Below, one piece after another: positions 9,933 through 18,619 of a stretch of DNA of 43,471 nt. A program made the position numbers and the translations under genes. The stretch lies in the NCBI GenBank assembly GCA_020721645.1, contig DYMH01000017.1, positions 1-43,471 on the forward strand, read 5' to 3'. Under the pieces are notes generated by a model. That model was not told the origin of the DNA and made no database searches. It saw nothing but the letters and a program-made list of their open reading frames with translations. Positions within the stretch are counted from its first letter, which is position 1. Every line of letters starts with the position of its first letter. Source of the stretch: Draconibacterium orientale (GTDB taxonomy: Bacteria; Bacteroidota; Bacteroidia; Bacteroidales; JAADGE01).

Positions 9933-11390
9933 ATGAGACTATCCGAACTCGAACCTCTTGAAATGTGGGGATATTTTGAAGAAATTACAAAAATTCCGCG
10001 TCCCTCGAAACACGAAGAATTAATGATTCGTTATTTGTTGGATTTTGCTGCAAAACACAAATTGGAAGCCGAACGCGATAAGGCAGGAAATGTTGTGATA
10101 CGAAAACCGGCGAGCAAAGGGCTGGAAAAAATGAAATCGGTTATTTTGCAAGGGCATTCGGATATGGTTTGCGAAAAAAATTCGGATAAAATTCACGATT
10201 TTGAAAAGGACCCGATTGATGCCTACATCGACGGCGAATGGATAAAAGCCCGCGGAACCACACTCGGTGCCGATGACGGCATCGGTGTGGCAGCAGCATT
10301 GGCTGTTTTGGCATCAAAAACAATAGCTCACGGACCGATTGAAGCCCTTTTTACGTCGGACGAAGAAACGGGAATGACAGGTGCTTTTGGTTTGAAAGAA
10401 GGTTTTGTTAAAAGTAAAATTCTCATCAATCTGGATTCGGAAGACGATGGCGAATTATTTATCGGTTGTGCCGGCGGCATTGATACTCAGGCGACTTTTA
10501 AATTCAGTAAACGCAAAATATCCCGGCATTCAAAAGCCTTCATTGTTGCCGTAACAGGTCTCAAAGGCGGGCATTCCGGCGATGAAATTGATAAGGGTTT
10601 AGGCAATTCCAACAAAATATTGACACGTTTATTGCTGAATATCAATGATTTGAAATTCAGACTCAACGATTTCAACGGCGGAAATCTTCGGAATGCCATA
10701 CCAAGAGAGGCTTTTGCGAAATTTACGATACCGAGCGAAAATGTCGAAAAAATGAACACCAAAATCGCAGAACTTTCGCAACTCATCAAAGCCGAGCTGT
10801 CGGTTAAAGAACCGGAATTGAAAATCGAAATTCACGCAGCCGATTTACCCGAATTTATTATCGACCGACGCACTCAAAACCGATTGCTCCAAGCACTGAA
10901 TGCCTGTCCGCACGGGGTGTTGCAAATGAGTCCGGACATGCCCGGTTTGGTCGAAACATCAACAAATTTGGCTTCGGTAAAATTCACCGAAAAAAACAAA
11001 ATCGTTGTTGCAACATCTCAGAGAAGTGCCATAGAATCAGCAAAATGGAGCATGGCATATACTGTTCAATCGGTTTTTGAACTTGCCGGAGCCAAAGTAA
11101 AACGAGGCGAAGGATATCCGGGTTGGAAACCGAATGTTAATTCCGAAATTTTAAACATTACAAATCAAGCTCACATTCGAGTTTTAGAATTTGAACCGAA
11201 AATCAGAGCCATACATGCAGGTTTGGAATGCGGTTTATTTTTAGAAAAATATCCGTATCTCGATATGATTTCTTTCGGTCCCACAATCAAAGGAGCTCAT
11301 TCGCCCGACGAAAGGCTGAATATTCCGGCAACACAACGTTTTTGGACACTTTTGGTTGAAGTCTTGAAAAATATACCCGAAGAAAAATAA
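9933..11390 (+). CDS. pepD: Aminoacyl-histidine dipeptidase (PepD-type M20 peptidase)
   Basis: PRPSKHEELM, VILQGHSDMVCEKN, TLGADDGIGVAAALA, FTSDEETGMTGAFGL, IHAGLECGLF. Confidence 0.95.
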   Translation: MRLSELEPLEMWGYFEEITKIPRPSKHEELMIRYLLDFAAKHKLEAERDKAGNVVIRKPASKGLEKMKSVILQGHSDMVCEKNSDKIHDFEKDPIDAYIDGEWIKARGTTLGADDGIGVAAALAVLASKTIAHGPIEALFTSDEETGMTGAFGLKEGFVKSKILINLDSEDDGELFIGCAGGIDTQATFKFSKRKISRHSKAFIVAVTGLKGGHSGDEIDKGLGNSNKILTRLLLNINDLKFRLNDFNGGNLRNAIPREAFAKFTIPSENVEKMNTKIAELSQLIKAELSVKEPELKIEIHAADLPEFIIDRRTQNRLLQALNACPHGVLQMSPDMPGLVETSTNLASVKFTEKNKIVVATSQRSAIESAKWSMAYTVQSVFELAGAKVKRGEGYPGWKPNVNSEILNITNQAHIRVLEFEPKIRAIHAGLECGLFLEKYPYLDMISFGPTIKGAHSPDERLNIPATQRFWTLLVEVLKNIPEEK

Positions 11391-11397
11391 GTACTTT

Positions 11398-12672
11398 TTA
11401 TTGATATTGATAAACAGTTCCTTTTCGCCAACTTTCGACAGCTGTGAACCAATAATTTCGATACGAAATATCGCGTTGCATCACAAAGTGGTTATCGGAA
11501 ACCGAATTTTGTTTTTTTACGAAAATAAAATTCAGTACTTTTCCGTTTCGGCTCGAATAAGTCCACCGTTCAGCCCCGTCTGTTTTATTGACAGTCTGCG
11601 GAGGACCGAAAACCATGTAAATCATACCTCTGTCAGTTTTCCAGCCTTCGGTGTACGATGAAAAATAATAATTGGCATACGTGGCACGGCTGTACCAGAT
11701 ACGAATCAATTCGCCGGCTTTATCATCGCTTCCGGCTGCTTTCAGCCAAAAATTATCTAATTCTAATTTTTTGTTGGGCGAATCTTCCATTTGTTCCAAT
11801 TCTTCGGTAGAAAGCAGATAATTCAACCCTTCGAGCATTTCCCTTGAATTTTGAAAAAGTGGAAAATCTTTTCCAAAATTAATCACTGCATAACCTTGAT
11901 TAACAGTAGTATCGGATTGAAAACGATAAATTCCTTTACGCTTGGCGGTAAAAACTGCCTGCCCCGAAAACGCAAGTTGCCACACGGAATCGGGTTTCAA
12001 GTTACCTCTCGCCTCGCCCACCGACGTTTGCGGAGGTAATGCTGCCGGAAAATCAGCTTTGTAAAATTTTACGGTTAAATGAGATTGATTTCTTGGATTT
12101 TCGAGCAGTATTTTTTGATTTGTACTTGTCCAACCCAAAAATAGTGGAACATTCCCGGATTTGTAATAGCTCATATAATTTTGAAATCCATCGATTTGCG
12201 ATAAATCAACATCAACAAATGACGAACTTTTACTTCCCGAATATTGATCTGTAATTCGTATTTGAAGGACAAACTTCTCCTGTTTAAGGTTTTTAATGTC
12301 AATTATACTAACTTTTGAATTTTCTTTTTCTTCTTTTATTAGATTGAAAACATGGGTTGTGCTGTCGATAATTGTATTATCACGATACGAATTTAATATA
12401 TCATAATGTATTATAACAACTGCTTTATTTACATTTTCATTATTGGCACGACTGAAATTCAATTCTTCGGTGAACAATTTAATATATAAGCGTGCCGAAT
12501 TTTCGTTGAGCCGAAACACTCTGAAAACAGGGTGTAATGCTTTGCTCACTGGGTTGTACTCTGATGATAAATTTCGATTTACGGGTTGCAATGTTTGTTG
12601 TTTAACAGAAACACAAGAAGCAAAATTGATTGCTGCCCATAAAATTATAAGATGTTTGCTTTTTGTTTTCAC
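11398..12672 (-). CDS. GWxTD domain-containing lipoprotein
   Basis: Lipobox-like signal WAAINFASC; SSYTEGWKTDRGMIYMVFGPPQTVNKTDGAERWTYSSR matches the GWxTD motif. Confidence 0.88.
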   Translation of the reverse strand: MKTKSKHLIILWAAINFASCVSVKQQTLQPVNRNLSSEYNPVSKALHPVFRVFRLNENSARLYIKLFTEELNFSRANNENVNKAVVIIHYDILNSYRDNTIIDSTTHVFNLIKEEKENSKVSIIDIKNLKQEKFVLQIRITDQYSGSKSSSFVDVDLSQIDGFQNYMSYYKSGNVPLFLGWTSTNQKILLENPRNQSHLTVKFYKADFPAALPPQTSVGEARGNLKPDSVWQLAFSGQAVFTAKRKGIYRFQSDTTVNQGYAVINFGKDFPLFQNSREMLEGLNYLLSTEELEQMEDSPNKKLELDNFWLKAAGSDDKAGELIRIWYSRATYANYYFSSYTEGWKTDRGMIYMVFGPPQTVNKTDGAERWTYSSRNGKVLNFIFVKKQNSVSDNHFVMQRDISYRNYWFTAVESWRKGTVYQYQ

Positions 12673-12748
12673 CTTGCTGACTGCTTTATCTGTGATTTGA
12701 AAAGCCTAATTTATGAATATTTTTTGAATTTGATATTTTACTTCATAA

Positions 12749-12781
12749 AAAAGCGCCGCTGCTACCAACAACGACGCTCTC
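12749..12781 (-). terminator. Hairpin/terminator-like element in the leader of the GWxTD gene
   Basis: On the minus strand: AGCGTCG-ttgttggtagcag-CGGCGCTTTTTT (7-bp stem with one GU), followed by T6. Confidence 0.5.
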
Positions 12782-13061
12782 AACCTAACCTAACTTATGA
12801 AAACAAATTTATAATTTTTTAAAAACCGGTTAAATATCACCTAAAAGGCTTTAATATTTAATTTAAACGTAATTTTTTGGTAATAAATTATCTCATTATA
12901 ATTTATTTTTGAGGCAGCAAAAATCGAAATGGTTTTTTATAGATACAAAAAAGAAAATTATAAAACAAAATTTCCTCTTATTTACTGCCAATTTAAATTA
13001 ATTTATTTCTCAATTAACAAATAATTGTCCTACTGTTCAAATATAAACATTTTTTAAGAAT

Positions 13062-13940
13062 TTACAAAATATTCAATATTTGCTCTTTAATTTTTTCTAA
13101 TTCGTCTTTCATTTTCACAACCATTTTTTGGATTTCGGAATGCGAAGCCTTAGAGCCCAGCGTGTTTATTTCGCGACCAATTTCTTGGGTTATAAAACCT
13201 AATTTTCTGCCGGGTGCTTCGCTGTCGTTCAATGTTTCGCGAAAATAATTACAATGTGTTTTTAATCGAATTTTTTCTTCGTTAATATCCATTTTTTCGA
13301 GATAAAAAATTATTTCTTGTTCAAAACGGTCGTTATCCGATTTTTTATCGATTAAAACTTCATCAATTTTCTTTCGTAATTTTTCGGTCAATTGCACAAT
13401 ACGTTCTTTTTCAAAAGGTTCAATTTCTGGCAAAAGCCGTTCTATTGATGAAAGTTTTGCAAGTAAATCATTTTGCAAAGCTGCACCTTCTGTTATTCTG
13501 AAATTTATTGTTTCGTTAATTGCATTATCGAGTGTTTCTTCAATCATTTTCCATTCCTGCGGATTAAAATCTTCTTCTGCCGTCTTAAAAACTTCGGGCA
13601 AACGCATGATGATTTGAAAAATTTGCTCATCGTGGGCACTGTGGTCTTTGGAATTGATAATTCCGGACAAAATTTGATAATAATTCTCAATAATTTGTCG
13701 ATTAAGTGCAATTTTCGGCTGTAAATTCAGACTTTCGGTTTTGATATAAACATCAATTTTACCTCGCTCCAATCGAGCCGAAATTTTATTACGCAATTCA
13801 TGTTCTTTATCGCGATAAGCTTCGGGTAAGTGGATTGTGATGTTTTGATTTTTGCTGTTCAGGGTTTTAATTTCGATGGATATTTTCCCATCTAATAGTT
13901 CGTTTACGGCTTTACCGAAGCCGGTCATGGATTGCAACAT
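13062..13940 (-). CDS. yicC: YicC/YloC family endoribonuclease (start re-assigned to MLQSMTGFGKA)
   Basis: MLQSMTGFGKAV N-terminus and C-terminal GRKLGFITQEIGREINTLGSKASHSEIQKMVVKMKDELEKIKEQILNI are hallmark YicC motifs. Confidence 0.95.
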   Translation of the reverse strand: MLQSMTGFGKAVNELLDGKISIEIKTLNSKNQNITIHLPEAYRDKEHELRNKISARLERGKIDVYIKTESLNLQPKIALNRQIIENYYQILSGIINSKDHSAHDEQIFQIIMRLPEVFKTAEEDFNPQEWKMIEETLDNAINETINFRITEGAALQNDLLAKLSSIERLLPEIEPFEKERIVQLTEKLRKKIDEVLIDKKSDNDRFEQEIIFYLEKMDINEEKIRLKTHCNYFRETLNDSEAPGRKLGFITQEIGREINTLGSKASHSEIQKMVVKMKDELEKIKEQILNIL

Positions 13941-14382
13941 TATTTTTCTGATTGATTTTAAAATATAAATGTACGCTATTTTTTTGAAATACAAAGCAAA
14001 TGGTTTGTTTCCGAAAAACAACAGCCGAAAAAAAGACAAAAAAAAAGACAGATTTATTACGACAATGCGACTGAGCACGAAGCTCGAAAAATATTATTTT
14101 TCAAGTACCGCCCAAAGCACTGTGAAATTAAATACGAATATTTTTTTGATAGTATAAATCCTCGGAGCAATCTTAAAAATCCAAATGATTTTGATTTTTG
14201 GGACAAGGTGGAAAGTTAGGTTGAAGCAGCGTTTAAATATTGTGCAGTCATATATTTTCCGGTTCCGACCGATGAAACTAAGAACCGAAATTTAAAAAAT
14301 ACTTTTTGCAGTCAAAAACATGCAGCTTGTTCAAAACTTTATGCACGTTTTGACGGCATTTTTATTTTAATTTCAAAATACG

Positions 14383-14390
14383 TAACTTTG
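14383..14390 (+). promoter_or_regulatory. Possible -7 element TAACTTTG upstream of the toxin-antitoxin pair
   Basis: TAnnTTTG match 17 bp upstream of the ATG at 14407. Confidence 0.35.
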
Positions 14391-14406
14391 TAAAAATTAC
14401 ATCACC

Positions 14407-14664
14407 ATGCAATATTTAATCACAATTCCCGACACGCCGCAAAGCATCGCTTTAATCGATTTTATAAAGTCGAGCGGTTTAGTTTCAAAAGTAAAAGCCA
14501 TAAAAAATCAAGACGAATTGAACGGAACTTTTGCAGAGCAAGACACATGGATAATTCCCGAAAGAACAGACGAAGTGATAAGCGAACAAATAAAAAGACT
14601 ATCTGCAAATGCTTTTGCCGATAGTTACGAAAAAAATTTTAAAAACTCAAAAAAGATGTTCTGA
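14407..14664 (+). CDS. Putative antitoxin-like small protein of a TA operon
   Basis: 85 aa; its TGA overlaps the ATG of the PemK/MazF-like gene (TGATG). Family not recognised; role inferred from gene order. Confidence 0.65.
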   Translation: MQYLITIPDTPQSIALIDFIKSSGLVSKVKAIKNQDELNGTFAEQDTWIIPERTDEVISEQIKRLSANAFADSYEKNFKNSKKMF

Positions 14665-15002
14665 TGAAAGTAAAACAAGGCGAAATTATAGAACGTCCTT
14701 TTGTATTTGAACACGGAGTTGAACCACACCCGGCAATCGTTATTTCAAATAATGACATTAATGAGAATGAAAATACATTCGTTGCTGTAATGATGACAAC
14801 AACAAAGATTGATGATGAATACAGTTTTTGGACAAATGACGATATGTTTTCCATTAAACCAAAACGTAAAGGGCAGGTGAGACTTCATTTGGTTTCAACG
14901 TTTACTAAAAAAGATGTAATGGGAAAATACGGAACAATTAGACAGAAGTTTTTAGAAATCATCATTGATAAAATATATCGTGGTGTTTTAAATATAAGTT
15001 AA
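14664..15002 (+). CDS. PemK/MazF-like toxin
   Basis: KQGEIIERPFVFEHGVEPHPAIVISNN...FVAVMMTTTKID...KGQVRLHLVSTFTKKDVMGKYGTIRQKFLEIIIDKIYRGVL follows the PemK/MazF fold pattern (promoter-proximal G, xHPAIVIS, T-T, S..R.H). Confidence 0.72.
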   Translation: MKVKQGEIIERPFVFEHGVEPHPAIVISNNDINENENTFVAVMMTTTKIDDEYSFWTNDDMFSIKPKRKGQVRLHLVSTFTKKDVMGKYGTIRQKFLEIIIDKIYRGVLNIS

Positions 15003-15021
15003 ACTGCGTATTTCATAAATA

Positions 15022-15054
15022 AAAAAAGCCGGCTGAATCAGTCGGCTTTTCTTT
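15022..15054. terminator. Terminator downstream of the TA pair
   Basis: AAAAGCCGGCTG-aat-CAGTCGGCTTTT then T-rich. Confidence 0.85.
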
Positions 15055-15099
15055 TGTCTTTCCTTTTTACAAAGCTTACAAGTAATTTTTTGTTGCATA

Positions 15100-15135
15100 T
15101 TTGTTGCGGCGAAATCCTACTAACGCCGCAACAAA
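15100..15135 (-). repeat. Perfect 12-bp inverted repeat just downstream of tRNA-Pro
   Basis: TTTGTTGCGGCG-aaatcctactaa-CGCCGCAACAAA. Confidence 0.8.
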
Positions 15136-15161
15136 TTGTAAATCAGCAACATATTTAATAA

Positions 15162-15240
15162 TGGTCGGGGTGAAAGGATTCGAACCTTCGGCCTCGTCGT
15201 CCCGAACGACGCGCGCTAACCGGGCTGCGCTACACCCCGA
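15162..15240 (-). tRNA. tRNA-Pro (anticodon CGG), CCA encoded
   Basis: Reverse complement TCGGGGTGTAGCGCAGCCCGGTTAGCGCGCGTCGTTCGGGACGACGAGGCCGAAGGTTCGAATCCTTTCACCCCGACCA folds as a cloverleaf; anticodon stem CGTCG/CGACG, loop TTCGGGA. Confidence 0.97.
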
Positions 15241-15276
15241 AAAATACCGATATTCGGGCATTGATTTCTTCAATCG

Positions 15277-16125
15277 GTGTGCAAAAGTATAATTTTTTCA
15301 GAAAATATACATTTTTTTTCACATTTTTTTTTTCCTTTGACAAAAAATTCAATCGTGAAAAAATTCATCAGTTTTCTGCTTCGCTCTGTTCCGCGACCAA
15401 TTCTTATAAATATCAGCATTATTTTACGACCTTTGGTAAAAATTTTTTACAAAGGCACAACCTACCAATGCCCTGTATGTGGCGAAAATTATCGTAAATT
15501 TTTGCCCTACGGAACGCCTGGCGGCGAAAATCGGCTGTGTCCCGGATGTTTAACTTTGGAACGTCATCGCTTGTTGTGGCTGTTTTTAAAATCGAAAACC
15601 AACTTTTTTTCCGAAAATCTAAAATTCCTTCATTTAGCTCCCGAACAGCCTTTTTTAAAGAGATTTCGTGCAATGAAAAACCTCGATTACACAACAGCCG
15701 ATTTATTGTCGCCGATTGCAGATGTTAAAACCGATATTCGTGATATGAACGTTTTCAAAGACAACACATTCGATGTTGTAATGTGCAACCACGTTTTGGA
15801 ACATATTGACAGAGAACAAGATGCAATGAAAGAAATTCTACGTGTGCTGAAACCCAATGGTTTTGCCATTCTGCAAGTGCCGATAGACTATTCGCTCGAA
15901 ACAACTTTCGAAGATTTATCGATTACCGAGCCCAAAGAACGTGAAAAATATTTTGGTCAGTACGACCATGTTCGTCAATACGGCAGGGATTATGCACAAC
16001 GTTTGGAATCGGCAGGATTTAATGTGCGTTCCGATGACTTTATATTGAGTTTTTCCGCTCAGGAAATTGAAAAATTCCGCCTCGATAAACAAGAAATTAT
16101 CTACTATTGCAGCAAATCTCAATAA
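15277..16125 (+). CDS. Class I SAM-dependent methyltransferase with N-terminal zinc-ribbon-like CxxC pair (true start probably near 15355)
   Basis: YQCPVCGENYRKFLPYG...CPGCLTLERHR; DNTFDVVMCNHVLEHIDREQDAMKEILRVLKPNGFAILQVP. Confidence 0.88.
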   Translation: MCKSIIFSENIHFFSHFFFPLTKNSIVKKFISFLLRSVPRPILINISIILRPLVKIFYKGTTYQCPVCGENYRKFLPYGTPGGENRLCPGCLTLERHRLLWLFLKSKTNFFSENLKFLHLAPEQPFLKRFRAMKNLDYTTADLLSPIADVKTDIRDMNVFKDNTFDVVMCNHVLEHIDREQDAMKEILRVLKPNGFAILQVPIDYSLETTFEDLSITEPKEREKYFGQYDHVRQYGRDYAQRLESAGFNVRSDDFILSFSAQEIEKFRLDKQEIIYYCSKSQ

Positions 16126-16137
16126 TTTTCAAAATTT

Positions 16138-16809
16138 TTATTCATCGCCGCTTTCAGAATCAATGCTGATAATCACTTGGTCCCGCCTCAAATTGCGAAT
16201 ACTGTCGGCTCGATGAAATTTTTCGAGATAAAACAAACCATTTTCAACATAATCGGGGTCGAAAGTCAGCGGATTGCCGTCGGCAGGATACATTCGCCCC
16301 GAATTATGTAAATGAAAGGCATCTTTATATTTGTGAGTCCGCAACAAATTTCCATACGACTTATTTATCCAATAAATCCCCCATTTCACACTATTTTTTT
16401 TCAATTCCCGAATATCTATCCCAATCCACACGCACTTGTAACCCATTAATTGAAAAGGTCCCCAAGATTTGGACATATCACGTAAAGTACTGTCGGATAC
16501 ATTTTTTAATATTTCGGGTGTGATATTTTCATAATTTTTCATTTTATTTTTCTTCACTTTCAACAATTTTCGATAAACCTTTTCTTCGAAACGAGGCTTT
16601 ATGTTTTTGTCGCCCGAACATTCAATAACAGCCAATGCTTTGAGATATTCGGAAGGCAAGTCGAAAAGTTCGGCATATTCTTCAATGATTTCGCCGTAGT
16701 TTTTTTCAATTTTTTTTTCTACACCTTTGCGAGAATCACCGTATTCGAGACACGAGCTTAAAAACAATATGTTTAAAATGATGAAAAAAACGCTCGACAC
16801 TTTCTGCAT
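16138..16809 (-). CDS. Lipoprotein with lysozyme/transglycosylase-like (muramidase-type) domain
   Basis: Lipobox LNILFLSSC; YLKALAVIECSGDKNIKPRFEEKVYRKL...SWGPFQLMGYKCVWIGID resembles N-acetylmuramidase/SLT-like folds (E then SWGPFQ). Confidence 0.6.
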   Translation of the reverse strand: MQKVSSVFFIILNILFLSSCLEYGDSRKGVEKKIEKNYGEIIEEYAELFDLPSEYLKALAVIECSGDKNIKPRFEEKVYRKLLKVKKNKMKNYENITPEILKNVSDSTLRDMSKSWGPFQLMGYKCVWIGIDIRELKKNSVKWGIYWINKSYGNLLRTHKYKDAFHLHNSGRMYPADGNPLTFDPDYVENGLFYLEKFHRADSIRNLRRDQVIISIDSESGDE

Positions 16810-16869
16810 AATAAAAAATTAAATTGAGAAATATTGCCACAATACTGTGGTTAATAATGAATTGAGTAT

Positions 16870-17445
16870 CTATTCTTTTAAAAAACAGTCGAGAATATTT
16901 TGAATTTCCCGAACGGCGGTTTGCAAATCATCGTTTATAATAATTTTATCGAATTTATCGGCAAAAGTAATTTCAAACTCTGCTTTTGCCAATCGTTTTT
17001 TAATACTGTCTTCGTTGTCCGACTTTCGATTTCGCAAACGATTTTCCAATTCTTCAATCGAAGGCGGCATTATAAAAAGACTCAAAGCATTGTCGCCAAA
17101 TTGGTTTTTAATATTCAAACCACCGGCAACATCAACATCAAAAACCACATTTTTTCCGGAGTTTCTGATATGTTCCACTTCGCTTTTCAATGTGCCGTAA
17201 TAGCTGTCGGCATAAACTTCTTCCCACTCCACAAAAGCATTTTCGGCTATTTTTACTTTAAATTCAGCGACAGAAAGAAAATAATAATCGCGACCGTGAA
17301 TTTCGTTGGCTCTTTTTTCCCTGCTGCAAGCCGAAACCGAAAATTCGAGCCTGAATTTTTCATTTTTTAATATCTCCTTCACAAGAGTTGTTTTTCCGGC
17401 TCCCGAAGGAGCCGAAAAAATAACTAATTTTCCAATTGCCCTCAT
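16870..17445 (-). CDS. gmk: Guanylate kinase
   Basis: GKLVIFSAPSGAGKTTLVKEIL, RLEFSVSACSREKRANEIHGRDYYFLS, VVFDVDVAGGLNIK, LFIMPPSIEELENRLRNR. Confidence 0.97.
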   Translation of the reverse strand: MRAIGKLVIFSAPSGAGKTTLVKEILKNEKFRLEFSVSACSREKRANEIHGRDYYFLSVAEFKVKIAENAFVEWEEVYADSYYGTLKSEVEHIRNSGKNVVFDVDVAGGLNIKNQFGDNALSLFIMPPSIEELENRLRNRKSDNEDSIKKRLAKAEFEITFADKFDKIIINDDLQTAVREIQNILDCFLKE

Positions 17446-17637
17446 TAATTTTTTTTATGCAAATTTAGATTTATAGCTCAAATTTTTAAATTTTTAATGA
17501 AATATATTTTATTTCATCGAAAAAAATCATAATTTAGTTCAATGTTTGGAGAATGGTTTAACAGTACTTAGGATTTATAACGAAATAACATGGTTATTTT
17601 TTAAAAACCGGTTCGTTTTGTTTTTAATTGTATTTTT

Positions 17638-17696
17638 CGAGGCAAAGCCTCTTTTAATATATTCGACTAAGGCAGAGCCTTAGCCGAACAATTCAG
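17638..17696. repeat. Partial copy of the GGCTCTGCC multi-hairpin repeat
   Basis: CGAGGCAAAGCCTC and CTAAGGCAGAGCCTTAGCCGAACA match the 3' half of 5092-5236. Confidence 0.75.
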
Positions 17697-17792
17697 CGAA
17701 ATCATTACCAAATGAATAGCTTATTTCGTTGCAATCACTTAATGTTAAAAAACAATTACTTTTTGTAAATTAATATTTTCAATCCTTTCTTT

Positions 17793-18416
17793 ATGTTAAA
17801 TACAAACGACACAGTTAAAGAAAATCTCGTTCAGGCGGTTAAGGAAATCGAAACCAAATCATCGGCGGAAATTGTAGCTCTGATAAAAACACGTTCGGGC
17901 ACTTATAACGATATTGCTTTGTGGACAGGATTTGCAACACTTTTTATTGTTTTCACTTTTCTGATGTTTTCGCCGTTCGATTTCAATGTTTATCTGATTT
18001 ATATTCTCAGTATTTTGGCTTTTTTTGTCGGATATGCCAAAGTAAGGATTTTCGATTTCCTGTGTTTTTTCTTTACACCAAAGAAGCGGCTGGCACACAA
18101 TGCCGAAGTTTATGCCCGCGCCGTATTTCAGAAAGGCGGAATTCGGCACACGACTGCAAAAACAGGAGTCTTGTTTTATATGTCGAAGTTTGAAAAACAA
18201 GTTATGATTTTGGCAGACAGAGGCGTGCAAAACACAATTCCCGCCGAAGAATGGGAAAAAATCAACACAAGTTTTAAAAATATTTTTGTTACAAAAAATC
18301 CGGAAGAAAAATTTATCGAAGAACTCAAAAATTGTGCCTCTGTTTTTGCCCAATATCTTCCTATTCAGCCCGATGACGTGAACGAATTGCCCGATAATCT
18401 TGATATTAATATTTAG
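17793..18416 (+). CDS. TPM-domain (TLP18.3/Psb32-like) membrane protein
   Basis: Two TM segments then HTTAKTGVLFYMSKFEKQVMILADRGVQNTIPAEEWEKI...FVTKNPEEKFIEELKNC. Confidence 0.8.
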   Translation: MLNTNDTVKENLVQAVKEIETKSSAEIVALIKTRSGTYNDIALWTGFATLFIVFTFLMFSPFDFNVYLIYILSILAFFVGYAKVRIFDFLCFFFTPKKRLAHNAEVYARAVFQKGGIRHTTAKTGVLFYMSKFEKQVMILADRGVQNTIPAEEWEKINTSFKNIFVTKNPEEKFIEELKNCASVFAQYLPIQPDDVNELPDNLDINI

Positions 18417-18619
18417 TAAAAAGTGAAAAGTAGAAAGTAGAAAGTTTATCATCATATTTTTTTTTACTTTTTAACTTTCTCTATTAAAAACGGTTTAAAT
18501 TTTTATATTTCCTTAATTATATTAAATATTTGATATACAAGTTATTAACCAATTTTAGTTTTTCCAAATTAACACATTATCAGTTTACTTTCTACATTTT
18601 ACTTTCTACTTTCAACTTT

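Noticed and set aside
13940-14078. N-terminal extension of YicC ORF (MLSRIVVINLSFFLSFFRLL...)
   Set aside because: The family begins at MxxSMTGFG; the upstream part is AT-rich read-through of the open frame.
15101-15292. ORFs 15076-15273 (-) and 15101-15292 (+) over the tRNA (e.g. GVKGFEPSASSSRTTRANRAALHP)
   Set aside because: This peptide is the well-known artefact of translating a tRNA gene antisense; the sequence is tRNA-Pro.
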